Below, one piece after another: positions 17,450-26,378 of a DNA stretch of 64,000 nt; position 1 is the stretch's first letter, and every line of letters begins with the position of its first letter. Below the pieces are notes generated by a model. It did no database searches and was not told the DNA's origin. It saw only the letters and a program-made list of their open reading frames with translations. The position numbers and the translations under genes are program-made. Source of the DNA: Fen-1254 sp963769605 (lineage in GTDB: Bacteria > Bacteroidota > Ignavibacteria > UBA10030); the NCBI GenBank assembly GCA_963769605.1, contig CAVYML010000005.1:1-64000 (forward strand). The letters are read 5' to 3'.

Positions 17450-18423
17450 TAGAAATTAAGTCCTATGGACAACATACTTATTCCGCTCGGACTCGACGGT
17501 TCAAAAACGTATGCATATTGAAATTCAGTTTGTCGGTCGAAAATATTTATATGAAACGTAAAACCCAGTGATGGTTTTGCCGGCATTTCTCCGTTGAGAA
17601 GAATCTGATCGATGCCAGCGCGCAAAGCGAATGCATCGACGAGAAAAACTTCGGTTCCAAAGCGCAGCATCGGATCCGATCCTATGTATTCGAATTCGCC
17701 CGTTACAAGAGTCGACCATGAAGCGGGAGACCATGCAATTGATATGCGCTTTCGGAGCGGAAAATCGTCGATGTACGATTTTCCATATTCCCCATAGAGC
17801 GAAGAGGAATCCCATTTATAATGTCCGTTGATGTCCTGCACGACGACGGCACAGGTAATATCCTGCGCCGGAATATAAACGATTCCCATATCGAATGCAG
17901 CAGTCGTGCTCGATACGCCCTGATAAAGCGAATTGTAATAGACTTTTATCGTTATCCCGAAGGAAAAATTCGGCTTAGGGCGAATTCCGAACGACAACAT
18001 AAATGCATCTTCTGCAGTCGAAGTCGTACCCGTTTGGATGCCGTCGCTGTTTCGACCGTCAATATTCGATACGCCGGAATTGATAATAGAAAGGGAAAGC
18101 CCAGCATTCGGCTTGAGCGGTACAGTGTATGTCAGAAAATTGAGACTGCGATCCAGCGAAAGAAGCCCGTAGGATGCGGTAATATTTTTTTCCGGCTGGA
18201 AGGGAACGAGCGCCGGGTTATAGTAGCTCGTTGCTCCGTCGTCGTATACTGCCGATAGAGAATTTCCCATCGCCATGCCCCGTGCGCCGAATCCCATTCG
18301 CATTGCCGCTCCCGGCAGACTGCTGAATGATTCGTCGGTTTGCAATTGAGCATGTGCGGTACATGCTATTGAAAATAATAGAAACGATATGAAGAAAAGT
18401 CTTCTGTCCGCCGCTCTGCTCAT
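17449..18423 (-). CDS. PorV/PorQ-like outer-membrane protein
   Basis: 324 aa from the ATG at 18423, chosen because it overlaps the upstream stop codon (ATGA) and begins a clear signal peptide (MSRAADRRLFFISFLLFSI, cleaved near AHAQ). The longer open frame to 18531 overlaps the upstream gene and is unlikely. Mature features: MRMGFGARGMAMGNSLSAV and YYNPALVPF, the standard N-terminal PorV-family motifs, followed by barrel strands and an aromatic C-terminus (GLNF). Together with its neighbours it forms a tightly coupled T9SS-related operon. Confidence 0.78.
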   Translation of the reverse strand: MSRAADRRLFFISFLLFSIACTAHAQLQTDESFSSLPGAAMRMGFGARGMAMGNSLSAVYDDGATSYYNPALVPFQPEKNITASYGLLSLDRSLNFLTYTVPLKPNAGLSLSIINSGVSNIDGRNSDGIQTGTTSTAEDAFMLSFGIRPKPNFSFGITIKVYYNSLYQGVSSTTAAFDMGIVYIPAQDITCAVVVQDINGHYKWDSSSLYGEYGKSYIDDFPLRKRISIAWSPASWSTLVTGEFEYIGSDPMLRFGTEVFLVDAFALRAGIDQILLNGEMPAKPSLGFTFHINIFDRQTEFQYAYVFEPSSPSGISMLSIGLNF

Positions 18424-19997
18424 CGGATCACCAGAATCTTTCCCCAAGCGGCCGACTGTCCTCCAATGGAGACGGAATAAAAATAGACGCCGTTGGCAAC
18501 CGTCTTTCCGCGATCGTTTTTGCCGTCCCATATCTGATCGTATTCGGTTCCAGCGCTGCGTGAAGCATTCTGAATGAGCGTCCGAACCGGCTGCATAGCA
18601 AAATTGAAAATACGTATGTTGACATTCTGAGATGATCCGGAAAACGACTTCGTACTGAAATGAATCCGAACATATTCAAGGTCGGGAGAGAATGGGTTCG
18701 GATAGGCATAAGTCGTTCGTGCCGTACCCACTTGAGCCGCCGTTCTCACTATTGTCCATGCGGATCCGAACGGTTCGGAGGGAGTATCGTGCGTGTATGC
18801 AATTCCTTCCACACCGCCGACCCATATAATGTCTCCCTGAACACCGATACAATCAATTTCAGTTGACGTGAATTGCTGTAAATTTTTTTGATCGGTAATA
18901 GTGCCGCTGCATGTCCAGGAAACTCCGAAATTATCGCTGCGATACACTCCCTGATCCGTTGCCACGTAGACGATGGAATCTTTGCATGCGAAGTTATGCG
19001 TAAAACCGCCGATGATTGCAGTCTGCCATGAATTTCCTCCGTCGCTGGAGAAACTAACACCCGTTTTTTCATCGGGATCGTTGGCAATATTGGTGGCTGC
19101 CCAGATGATGGAGCCGCCGTTTTTCAAGTTCTGCATTTTGAGTGCGACAACAAAGTCACCGGAAATAGGCTGAGCCTGATTTTGATGCGAGAATTTTCTC
19201 CAGCTCCAGCCGCCGTCTGTCGATTTATTAATTCCGTCTGCCGTTCCGGCCCAGATGGTCGTATCGTCGCTTGCAATGACTGAAAAAACGCTGTTATTAT
19301 AATTTGCATTTAAGCCGTAACTCGATGTTGGAGAGACATCGAATGATGCCGGCAGGAGCATCGAAGTATCGATGGCGTCCATATTATCTGCGGGAAGAAT
19401 CGCACGCTGCCACGTTTTTCCGGAGTCGATCGATTTTCGAAGCATCCCGGCCCAGCTTGCAATCCACACTGCCGAACGCGTCAGAGCGATGTCGTACGTA
19501 AGATTTTGCTGCGGTACGGTTATATCGAGCACTTTCACTCTATTCTTACTATCGTATTGTATTGTATCGACTTTGCCGGAATCGACCGGTTGTGCGATGG
19601 GATTCCATGTTGCGCCGTGATCGGTCGAATAATGCAGTCCTCCGCCGGTCTGATAATCCGTTCCGTCAATCATCGTTGTATAGGCAGCAGCCATCCAGAT
19701 TAATTTGCCGTGAGCCGCAATCGCCGATATCCCTTTCGAATCGAATCCTGCAATCCCCGCAAGATTGATCCAGCTTGCGCCTTCGTTGAACGTATACGAA
19801 GGACCTGTACCAGTGGCAAACCAGATCGTGTCATTTTGCACATAGATATCATTAATGGTATTCGACGAAGGCATGGCAGATACTGTTGCGCCGGATGCAG
19901 ATAGAGCGGAAGATGAGAGTGTGTACCTCGTTGGATGTTGCGCAAAAAGAACGACGGGTAAAAAAATATAAATGGCGACTTGACGCATTCTCATCAT
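18420..19997 (-). CDS. Secreted Asp-box (BNR-like) repeat protein with T9SS sorting domain
   Basis: 525 aa, signal peptide ending near FAQ. At least five Asp boxes (SxDxGxxW) are visible: STDHGATW (about 124), SIDSGKTW (189), STDGGWSW (259), SSDGGNSW (307) and SDNFGVSW (344), indicating a beta-propeller like sialidase or Ycf48-type folds. The last 85 or so residues (YAYPNPFSPDLEYVRIHFS, DGKNDRGKTVANGVYFYSV) are a FlgD-Ig-like domain of the kind used as T9SS C-terminal signal. No catalytic residues are recognised; it is probably a surface or secreted binding protein. Coupled by ATGA overlaps to both neighbours. Confidence 0.82.
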   Translation of the reverse strand: MMRMRQVAIYIFLPVVLFAQHPTRYTLSSSALSASGATVSAMPSSNTINDIYVQNDTIWFATGTGPSYTFNEGASWINLAGIAGFDSKGISAIAAHGKLIWMAAAYTTMIDGTDYQTGGGLHYSTDHGATWNPIAQPVDSGKVDTIQYDSKNRVKVLDITVPQQNLTYDIALTRSAVWIASWAGMLRKSIDSGKTWQRAILPADNMDAIDTSMLLPASFDVSPTSSYGLNANYNNSVFSVIASDDTTIWAGTADGINKSTDGGWSWRKFSHQNQAQPISGDFVVALKMQNLKNGGSIIWAATNIANDPDEKTGVSFSSDGGNSWQTAIIGGFTHNFACKDSIVYVATDQGVYRSDNFGVSWTCSGTITDQKNLQQFTSTEIDCIGVQGDIIWVGGVEGIAYTHDTPSEPFGSAWTIVRTAAQVGTARTTYAYPNPFSPDLEYVRIHFSTKSFSGSSQNVNIRIFNFAMQPVRTLIQNASRSAGTEYDQIWDGKNDRGKTVANGVYFYSVSIGGQSAAWGKILVIR

Positions 19998-20794
19998 GGC
20001 ACGTACACCACCGTTCTTGTAATGGTGTTGCTCACTTTCCCTGAATAATCATAAGCAACAAATTCGTAGACATAAGGTTGAATATAGGAAGGATCAACCG
20101 CCGATGGAATCCATGTGATCGTCCGGTAATACGATCCATCGCCGTTATCGGTCAATCTATACGTATTGTTTTGCGTGTATTGATACACGCCCGAGATATC
20201 ACCGATTCCATCGGAATCGGAAACAAAAACGGTCATTGTCATTGAAGTAACTTTTGTTACGTGAATCGTATCCGGAATTGATATGCTGTCGATGACCGGA
20301 GCATGATCCGCTCGAGTAATAGTAACAGGAGTGATGATCGAAGAGGATAATAATCCGTTCGTGCCTGTTCCCTGGATAACAACGGTTAATGGGCCGATGT
20401 AAGAACGCGGCAATGAAATAACAGCAGAAGCGGAAAAGAGGCTGTCGTTCGATCTGGAATCCGGCGTGATTCCGTTATCCAATAGTAAACCCTGGGCAAG
20501 CGTCGATTGTGTGTGCGTATTCAAGATGAGGAATGAAACAGATGATATTGAGGACTCTCCATCTGGATCGACAACTTTTGCCTGAAGTTTAAGTGAAAGA
20601 CTGAGGGTATCATTCGGCGACGGATGCGTACCGATCAGGTCTGTATTGATTGTATCCGGTGAAATCGAAACTGCAGCAATAACAGGGACGGAGCCGCTCG
20701 AATCGATAATAGCATCCGTTCTTTTCGTGCACGATTGGAGCAGAAGAAGAGCGGCCGTAATGGTGATGAGAAGAAGAAACCGAAACCGGCGCAT
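19994..20794 (-). CDS. Lipoprotein with Ig-like domains
   Basis: 266 aa with a lipobox (LLLLQSC, Cys22). The body has two Ig/cadherin-like stretches: one around KLQAKVVDPDGESSISSVSF and one around DSDGIGDISGVYQYTQ to the end. It is the first gene of a four- or five-gene minus-strand unit with the Asp-box protein and two PorV-like proteins, linked by an ATGA overlap. It may act as a surface partner of the secreted propeller protein. The specific function is unknown. Confidence 0.75.
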   Translation of the reverse strand: MRRFRFLLLITITAALLLLQSCTKRTDAIIDSSGSVPVIAAVSISPDTINTDLIGTHPSPNDTLSLSLKLQAKVVDPDGESSISSVSFLILNTHTQSTLAQGLLLDNGITPDSRSNDSLFSASAVISLPRSYIGPLTVVIQGTGTNGLLSSSIITPVTITRADHAPVIDSISIPDTIHVTKVTSMTMTVFVSDSDGIGDISGVYQYTQNNTYRLTDNGDGSYYRTITWIPSAVDPSYIQPYVYEFVAYDYSGKVSNTITRTVVYVP

Positions 20795-20874
20795 TGATTG
20801 CTGTCCTGAATGTGGTTCAAAAAAAATTAATTTGTCGCAATCAGCCCTGTTTCGGCCTTTCTGTTGTTGGTGAG

Positions 20875-20880
20875 ATTATA
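20875..20880 (-). promoter_or_regulatory. Candidate -10 box of the lipoprotein/T9SS-cargo operon
   Basis: TATAAT on the minus strand, about 80 bp upstream of the lipoprotein start. No good -35 box is seen 17 bp away (TTTACA is only 12 bp upstream), so support is moderate. Confidence 0.35.
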
Positions 20881-20924
20881 ATTCTATGTTAATGTAAAAA
20901 AGTTTTTTCGAACTTCCAAGAAAA

Positions 20925-21947
20925 TTAAAAGCCGGTAAAAATTGGGTTGAGCGAGAATGAGACGGCGAAGATAGCTATCGTGGAGAATCCAACAAGCATT
21001 CTCTTTGTTCCAATCGGCGTTTCATCGGCTACCGGCGGATGATCGAGCTTAACAATGAAGAGAGCGATGAGCGCCCACACCATCCATGCAGACCAACTGT
21101 ATTCAGCAAACGGAATAATTTGTCCGAATTCATGCTTTTTAATGAGTGCAAGAACGGAACGAAGAATAGCGTCGAGCACGGATGGAATGCTGACGGCAAG
21201 AAGAAGAAAACAGGAAACACGTGAAATGGTGCGATGCAATCTGCCGAACATAGCATACATGATATGTCCTCCGTCGAATTGTCCCATCGGAATTAAGTTC
21301 ATTGCGGTTATAAATAATCCGAACCAACCGACACAGAGAAATGGATAATGATAGATTTCCGACATAGGAGGGACAAACTGATGAGCAGGATGGGTTAAAA
21401 TGGAACGGAAAAAAGAAAAAAGAAATGTGGACCCGAAGCTCAGTGACATGCCCTGCGCGTGTGAAGAAGCGTTTAAAGTAAAATCGTAATCAGGATGGAT
21501 GTTAAGAATATACTCCGGTCCCGGCAAAGTAAGAAATCCAACACAAAGAACCATACAGGAAGCAATAAATCCGGCAATTGGGCCTGCTGCACCGATATCA
21601 AACATCGCTTTTTTATTCGGTACGACAGACTTCGTCCTTATGACTGCCCCGAATGTACCGAAATTCAGGAAAAGCTGAAACAGTGCGGGAATCGGCGGAA
21701 AGGGAAGATAATACGGCAATGTTGCCTCAACCTTGTGATACCGCGCGGCAAAAAAATGACCGAATTCATGACAGGAAATGATAAAGAGTATAGCAGCGGC
21801 ATAAGGAATTCCGTCACGAAAATTCGAAAGGTCGAAGGGATCCCTGTTAAGCCAAAAAACACCGGCAATGACGGTGCTAAAAAAAGTACACAAAAAAAGA
21901 AATGCATGAAACGGCCAATTGCGCCAAAATCTGATTTTTCGTTTCAT
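20925..21947 (-). CDS. Site-2-protease-like M50 membrane metalloprotease
   Basis: 340-aa polytopic membrane protein. The zinc site is in HEFGHFFAARYH (near residue 60) and the second metal ligand in NLIPMGQFDGGHIMY, the M50 signature. There is no PDZ domain, so it is not a plain RseP orthologue; it resembles the compact M50 proteins of FCB bacteria and cyanobacteria. Intramembrane cleavage of a regulator or signal peptide is likely, but the substrate is unknown. Transcribed alone, with heptamer-like arrays upstream. Confidence 0.87.
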   Translation of the reverse strand: MKRKIRFWRNWPFHAFLFLCTFFSTVIAGVFWLNRDPFDLSNFRDGIPYAAAILFIISCHEFGHFFAARYHKVEATLPYYLPFPPIPALFQLFLNFGTFGAVIRTKSVVPNKKAMFDIGAAGPIAGFIASCMVLCVGFLTLPGPEYILNIHPDYDFTLNASSHAQGMSLSFGSTFLFSFFRSILTHPAHQFVPPMSEIYHYPFLCVGWFGLFITAMNLIPMGQFDGGHIMYAMFGRLHRTISRVSCFLLLAVSIPSVLDAILRSVLALIKKHEFGQIIPFAEYSWSAWMVWALIALFIVKLDHPPVADETPIGTKRMLVGFSTIAIFAVSFSLNPIFTGF

Positions 21948-21997
21948 CTGGATTTATAAATATTCATTTGTAAATTAATCATCATCTGCCAGTCGCT

Positions 21998-22230
21998 GTT
22001 CTTCTATCTTCTATACTGTTTTCTAACTTCTATATTCTGTATCTAAATATACTGAGTAATTTGCAAGATGCCAACGGCAGGTCACGTTCGTAAGTGGTTC
22101 CTTAGTTCTTAGTGCGTGGTTCTTAGTTCAAAGATCTACGGTTATTCAGTTATCCAGTTATTCAGTTCCACTTTTCTCAGGTTGCAATTTACTGTTCACA
22201 ATTCACAGTTCTCAGTTTGCTATTTACGAC
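21998..22230. repeat. Degenerate 7/8-mer arrays with several themes
   Basis: 21998-22046: TTCTTCTA, TCTTCTA, TACTGTT, TTCTAAC, TTCTATA, TTCTGTA. 22085-22135: TTAGTTC/GTGGTTC theme. 22139-22170: period 8, GGTTATTC, AGTTATCC, AGTTATTC, AGTTCC. 22180-22230: CAATTTACTGTTCACAATTC and related units. Four themes lie side by side. Confidence 0.75.
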
Positions 22231-22241
22231 TTTTCATCCGC

Positions 22242-22270
22242 TTGTTAATCGGAAGAACAATCGGTATATT
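22242..22270 (+). promoter_or_regulatory. Candidate promoter of the PASTA-rpe unit, nearly leaderless
   Basis: TTGTTA (22242-22247), 17-bp spacer, TATATT (22265-22270). The ATG is at 22279, only eight bases past the -10 box, so transcription would start at or within about two bases of the start codon. No Shine-Dalgarno is present, consistent with a leaderless mRNA. Confidence 0.5.
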
Positions 22271-22278
22271 ATTGCGTT

Positions 22279-23037
22279 ATGGGACCAAAATCAAAACGTT
22301 TTCTTCGAATCGCCGGGATATCAGCAGCAATTATCTATGGTTTTCTGCTTCTTTTAGACAATGTTATCATGCCGCACTACGTTCAGCAAGGCAAGACGAC
22401 AAAGGTTCCTAATGTTGTGGGCAGAACCATCGAAGACGCAAGAGCGGATATGAAAGGTGCCGGGCTGGAACCGAAGGAGACGGAACGAAAACAGGATCGA
22501 CATTATCCGGAAGGAACTGTCATTCTGCAAAATCCTGTTGAAGGAGCGGAAGTAAAATTCGGACGCGGAATATACTTAACTGTGAGCGGAGGCGAACAAA
22601 TGCTTCCCGTCCCGAATCTGCGTGGGAAATCCGTCCGCGATGCGACATTCGATTTAGAGCGTTACAATTTGAAACTCGGTACGGTTCAATACGAAACGTC
22701 TGAAGAATTTTTTGAAAACACGATTATACGCCAGGAACCTGCAGCTGCATCGAAAGTGAGCTCAAGCACGGCCATCAATATTGTCGTAAGCGAGGGGCGG
22801 AGCGCCGACAAATCGACAGTGCCGGCTGTTACTTTAAAAACATATACGGAGGCGGAAAAAATTTTAACACAAGCCGGATTCAAGATCGGTGTGGTGACGT
22901 ATCAGATAAGCCTCGATTTGTTGCCGAACACGATTATTGAACAGTATCCTCATACCGGAGAATTGGCAGCCAAAGGGCAGCCGATAGATCTTATTGTAGC
23001 ACAGAAAGCGGAAAAGATACCGTTGAAAGAGAATTGA
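22279..23037 (+). CDS. PASTA-domain membrane protein without a kinase domain
   Basis: 252 aa: a short cytoplasmic N-terminus, one membrane helix (about 10-30, GISAAIIYGFLLLL), then three PASTA domains (about 42-107, 108-177, 178-246), each with the VPNVVGRTIEDA / VPNLRGKSVRDA type opening. PASTA domains bind peptidoglycan fragments in Gram-positive kinases; here they are periplasmic and stand alone. The next gene, rpe, starts two bases after its stop, an arrangement I recall from Chlorobi/Ignavibacteria-type genomes. The role is probably wall-linked but unproven. Confidence 0.88.
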   Translation: MGPKSKRFLRIAGISAAIIYGFLLLLDNVIMPHYVQQGKTTKVPNVVGRTIEDARADMKGAGLEPKETERKQDRHYPEGTVILQNPVEGAEVKFGRGIYLTVSGGEQMLPVPNLRGKSVRDATFDLERYNLKLGTVQYETSEEFFENTIIRQEPAAASKVSSSTAINIVVSEGRSADKSTVPAVTLKTYTEAEKILTQAGFKIGVVTYQISLDLLPNTIIEQYPHTGELAAKGQPIDLIVAQKAEKIPLKEN

Positions 23038-23038
23038 C

Positions 23039-23689
23039 ATGAATATTCTCGTGGCATCATCGCTTCTGGCGGCCGATTTTTCCCGGTTATCAGACCAAAT
23101 AAAAAAAGTGGAAGAAGCAGGTACAGATTGGCTGCATCTTGATATTATGGATGGACATTTTGTTCCTGCTATTACGATTGGTCCGCAGGTTATTCGATCT
23201 ATTCGCCAATGCACGCAGCTCCCTTTTGATACGCATTTGATGATTGAACAGCCCGAATTGTATTTAAAATCTTTTCGCGATGCGGGATCCGACAGTATTA
23301 CGGTTCATCAAGAAACGTGCCGTCATCTCCGCAGAGTGATAGATCAGATTAAAGAAACAGGAGCAAAGGCCGGGGTTGCTTTAAATCCGGCGACACCTGT
23401 GGATACTTTAAAGGATATTATCAACGAAGTCGATCTTGTTTTGATTATGTCCGTCAATCCAGGCTTCGGAGGACAATCGTTCATTTGGTCAAGCATTGAA
23501 AAAATCAAAGATTGCAGCGCATTAATCAAGAAAACGGGAAAAGAGATACTTCTTCAAGTAGATGGAGGCATAGATAAAGAGACGGCGGCGTTGGTTCGCG
23601 CAGCAGGCGCAAACGTTCTCGTGGCAGGCACTTCCATATTTCATTCCGATGATTATACCAGAGCCATCAAAACTTTACGCAGTTCATAA
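23039..23689 (+). CDS. rpe: Ribulose-phosphate 3-epimerase
   Basis: 216-aa TIM-barrel enzyme of the pentose phosphate pathway interconverting ribulose 5-phosphate and xylulose 5-phosphate. Diagnostic motifs are intact: SLLAADFSRL, LDIMDGHFVPAITIGP (metal and catalytic Asp), THLMIEQPE, MSVNPGFGGQ and LQVDGGI, with GTSIF binding phosphate near the end. Follows the PASTA gene by one base and is likely co-transcribed with it. Confidence 0.97.
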   Translation: MNILVASSLLAADFSRLSDQIKKVEEAGTDWLHLDIMDGHFVPAITIGPQVIRSIRQCTQLPFDTHLMIEQPELYLKSFRDAGSDSITVHQETCRHLRRVIDQIKETGAKAGVALNPATPVDTLKDIINEVDLVLIMSVNPGFGGQSFIWSSIEKIKDCSALIKKTGKEILLQVDGGIDKETAALVRAAGANVLVAGTSIFHSDDYTRAIKTLRSS

Positions 23690-23739
23690 AATGGATCTCA
23701 CCTTTCTAAAAGTTATGAGAGCTGAGTACTTTTTTTAAA

Positions 23740-23768
23740 TTGATTATCACCGTAAAAACCAATATTAT
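23740..23768 (+). promoter_or_regulatory. Candidate promoter of the Lrp/AsnC regulator gene
   Basis: TTGATT (23740-23745), 17-bp spacer, TATTAT (23763-23768), about 50 bp before the ATG. The gene also has an AAGGA ribosome-binding site (AAGGATAGACGT before the ATG). Confidence 0.45.
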
Positions 23769-23820
23769 TTAGGGAATAGGGATATAATACTTCAAAAAGT
23801 AAAGCAGTAAGGATAGACGT

Positions 23821-24309
23821 ATGAACTTAGACATTATCGATTACCAAGTTCTTGATGCTCTGCAAACCGATGGAAGAATGAAACGAAGTGATCTTGCCGA
23901 AAAAGTAAATCTTTCTTTGCCCGCCTTGAGCGAGCGGCTGCGGAAACTCGAAACTGAGGGATATATTGTCGGTTATGCTGCAAAGTTAAACCATCGTGTT
24001 TTCGGCAAGGATATTACAGCGTTTGTCAGTGTCACAATTGATTCATCGAAGCATTTTCCGACGTTTGTCGAACATGCCGAAAAAAATGAAGAAATACTCG
24101 AATGCCATGCTGTTACGGGCGAAGGGACTCATATCGTAAAGGTAAGAACAGATAACACCGAAAGCCTTGAACGATTGCTGGCAAAAGTCCAATCGTGGCA
24201 AGGTGTAGTCCATACACGGACAAGCATCGTGCTTTCAACGCAAAAAGAAACATTTCGGATCAAATTGCCAATCAAGATGAACAATCCTGTCCCCGAAAAA
24301 TTATCTTAA
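23821..24309 (+). CDS. Lrp/AsnC-family transcriptional regulator
   Basis: 162-aa regulator with an N-terminal winged helix-turn-helix (DYQVLDALQTDGRMKRSDLA, LSLPALSERLRKLETEGYI) and a C-terminal RAM ligand-binding domain (about 70-150) that forms octamers and senses amino acids in the family. The effector is unknown. It has its own promoter-like boxes upstream and is separated by 99 bp from the crotonase gene, which could be a target. Confidence 0.92.
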   Translation: MNLDIIDYQVLDALQTDGRMKRSDLAEKVNLSLPALSERLRKLETEGYIVGYAAKLNHRVFGKDITAFVSVTIDSSKHFPTFVEHAEKNEEILECHAVTGEGTHIVKVRTDNTESLERLLAKVQSWQGVVHTRTSIVLSTQKETFRIKLPIKMNNPVPEKLS

Positions 24310-24408
24310 TCGTTTTTCGGATCTGCTCTTGATGTATTTCTTTTCTATTTTGAATTACAGGCGATGTCGTGGCATTGAGATGTTTTTTCATGCTCTTCGA
24401 GAGGAATA

Positions 24409-25191
24409 ATGCAACTTAACTTAATTCAATATTCGGTTCAACATCACGTTGCAACTCTTCTTTTGAACCCATCGGAAGAACACAATCCTCTCTCTTCATT
24501 GCTTATCAGCGAGCTGGGACAAGCTTTCGCATCTGCACAAAAAGATATTACAGTCAAAGTAGTTTTGTTTGATGCACAGGGAGACGCAGTAGCTTCCGGG
24601 CTGGAACCGTCATATCTCTCGATGGTTTCAAAATTAGATTTTGAACAAAACGTTCAGGAATCGATGGATGTGATGAAATTGCTTCAGATCATGTACACGC
24701 TCAGGAAACCAATCGTTATGCTCGTCGATGGTAAAATTTCTTCGTTCGGCTGTGGATTGGTATCGGCAAGCGATATTATTATCGCCGCACAGGAAACTGC
24801 ACTTTTCGGATGTCCGGAAGTGGGGTATGGCTTCATCCCGGGAGCATTTCTATATTTTTTAGCAAAACGCATTGGGGAAGCAAGAGCACGCGAAATTGCC
24901 CTCCAGGGAAATTTTATTACTGCAGAACAGGCTGCATCAATCGGTCTTGTGACAATGGCTGTTCCGGCGATAAATATTAAGAAAAGCGGAATCTCCATAG
25001 CGCAGCAATTAGCATCAGAAAACAGCGGTTCATCAATGGGATTGGTTAAAGAATTGTTGTCCAGAATACACGGCATGTCGGTCAACGACGCTGTAGAATA
25101 CATTTCCAATCTCAATGCGCTGGCGCGTATGACGCAAGACTCACAAAAGGGAATGAAGGCAATACTCAACAATGAAAAGGTAAACTGGTAG
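24409..25191 (+). CDS. Enoyl-CoA hydratase/isomerase (crotonase) family protein
   Basis: 260 aa with the crotonase fold: substrate/oxyanion loop KPIVMLVDGKISSFGCGLVS and the ETALFGCPEVGYGFIPG region that carries the second catalytic position. The glycine-rich segment reads SSFGCGLV rather than the usual GxAxGGG, so activity on enoyl-CoA is not certain; isomerase or hydrolase chemistry is possible. SD GAGGAAT precedes the ATG. It is followed one base after its stop by apt, a pairing without obvious metabolic logic. Confidence 0.82.
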   Translation: MQLNLIQYSVQHHVATLLLNPSEEHNPLSSLLISELGQAFASAQKDITVKVVLFDAQGDAVASGLEPSYLSMVSKLDFEQNVQESMDVMKLLQIMYTLRKPIVMLVDGKISSFGCGLVSASDIIIAAQETALFGCPEVGYGFIPGAFLYFLAKRIGEARAREIALQGNFITAEQAASIGLVTMAVPAINIKKSGISIAQQLASENSGSSMGLVKELLSRIHGMSVNDAVEYISNLNALARMTQDSQKGMKAILNNEKVNW

Positions 25192-25192
25192 A

Positions 25193-25726
25193 ATGTCAAT
25201 TATCTCAGATTCGATTAGATCCGTTCCGGATTTTCCAAAACCCGGAATTAACTTTAAAGATATTACGACATTACTTAAAGATTCAAAAGCATTTACGGCA
25301 GCGGTTGAAGAACTTTATAGGATTTATAAGAACAAGCAGATCGATAAAATTGCATGCATAGAATCACGCGGATTCATTCTTGGATCTCCTCTGGCAATTA
25401 AACTCGGAGCCGGGTTTATTCCTATTAGAAAAAAGGGGAAATTGCCGGCAGAGACGGTGAGGGAAGAATATGCGCTCGAATATGGGACAGATTCCATAGA
25501 AATTCATAAGGATGCTATCGTTTCCGGGGAAAGAATTCTACTTCATGACGATCTTCTGGCAACAGGCGGCACTATGCAGGCAGCGGTTCGGATTGTGCAA
25601 AAACTTGGCGGCAAAATTGTCGGGATTTCATTTTTAATTGAACTGGAATTTTTAAAAGGACGCGAAAAACTTATACCGTTTGACGTGCAATCTATTATTA
25701 AATACAAATCTGAGCAACAGAAATAA
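25193..25726 (+). CDS. apt: Adenine phosphoribosyltransferase
   Basis: 177-aa purine salvage enzyme making AMP from adenine and PRPP. Shows the N-terminal VPDFPKPGINFKDIT, the ESRGFILGSPLA loop, flexible loop RKKGKLPAETVREEYALEYG and PRPP motif ILLHDDLLATGGTMQAA. Starts one base after the crotonase stop, so probably co-transcribed with it, and is followed by a good terminator. Confidence 0.97.
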   Translation: MSIISDSIRSVPDFPKPGINFKDITTLLKDSKAFTAAVEELYRIYKNKQIDKIACIESRGFILGSPLAIKLGAGFIPIRKKGKLPAETVREEYALEYGTDSIEIHKDAIVSGERILLHDDLLATGGTMQAAVRIVQKLGGKIVGISFLIELEFLKGREKLIPFDVQSIIKYKSEQQK

Positions 25727-25739
25727 TCCGAGGAATTGG

Positions 25740-25779
25740 GACTTAATTCTTTTTACAGCAATGAATTAAGTCGATTTTT
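25740..25779 (+). terminator. Rho-independent terminator after apt
   Basis: GACTTAATTC (25740-25749) and GAATTAAGTC (25763-25772) form a perfect 10-bp stem with a 13-nt loop, followed by GATTTTTA. Confidence 0.7.
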
Positions 25780-26378
25780 AGAGAGGTAGTCAAGAACCAA
25801 GAGTGAAGAAAAGAAGTTGCAAATTTTTACGAGCCGACTTTTCATCCGCGTCTCTTGCTAAAGAGAGGGGACCAAACCATAGCATGATGTCAGAGAGCAA
25901 TCTTCTAACCGGCAATGTCGGTAATCTCCGTATTGCCGCGCGCATGGCACTGCGATGAATGTGAATGCAATATAGAGGGATTTCGCTTATCAACAACAAT
26001 TGGAGTAGTTGCCATTTTTCAATACATGAGTGCAGAATTTGACGAACATTACCGCCTTTTCTCACCACATCGGGAATCCCAATAACCCTTCAAAATCGTT
26101 TATTTTGATAAATCAGGCAAATGTAATTCAATCCCCATGAATCTTTTAAAACCTGCAAATGCAAGTCTTATCGATAAAAAATTATCAATTTTTTACCGAG
26201 CCGATGCTGAAGTAATCTGCAAGAGATATTAAGGTAAAAGATTTAAAATCAAAGGATAAGCTCGTTTTCGAGTATTGTTTGATGTGATTTTTCTACTCTC
26301 AAATTAAAAAAGGATTGCTTACAACGGACAATCTTGTTATTTTTCATAAAAGAATGTAGAATAATTTTAAAAAGAACA
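25780..26378. other. 600-bp region without a supported gene
   Basis: A 92-codon minus-strand frame at 25790-26068 translates to a low-complexity, arginine/leucine-rich sequence (RAAIRRLPTLPVRRLLSDIM) that I do not recognise; it has no clear ribosome-binding site. The part from 26080 to 26378 is AT-rich and without clear signals apart from the leader of the YIP1 gene. It could be decayed coding DNA. Confidence 0.45.

Larger units (their letters stand above)
21948..22278. other. Divergent intergenic region rich in heptamer/octamer arrays
   Basis: Between the M50 gene (minus) and the PASTA gene (plus). It contains TTCTATA-type units (21998-22046), the mixed array at 22085-22230 and the PASTA gene promoter (22242-22270). 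No gene is supported. Confidence 0.7.

Noticed and set aside
25790..26068. 92-codon minus-strand frame as a gene
   Set aside because: No recognisable family, no ribosome site, unusual composition. Kept only as a description of the gap.
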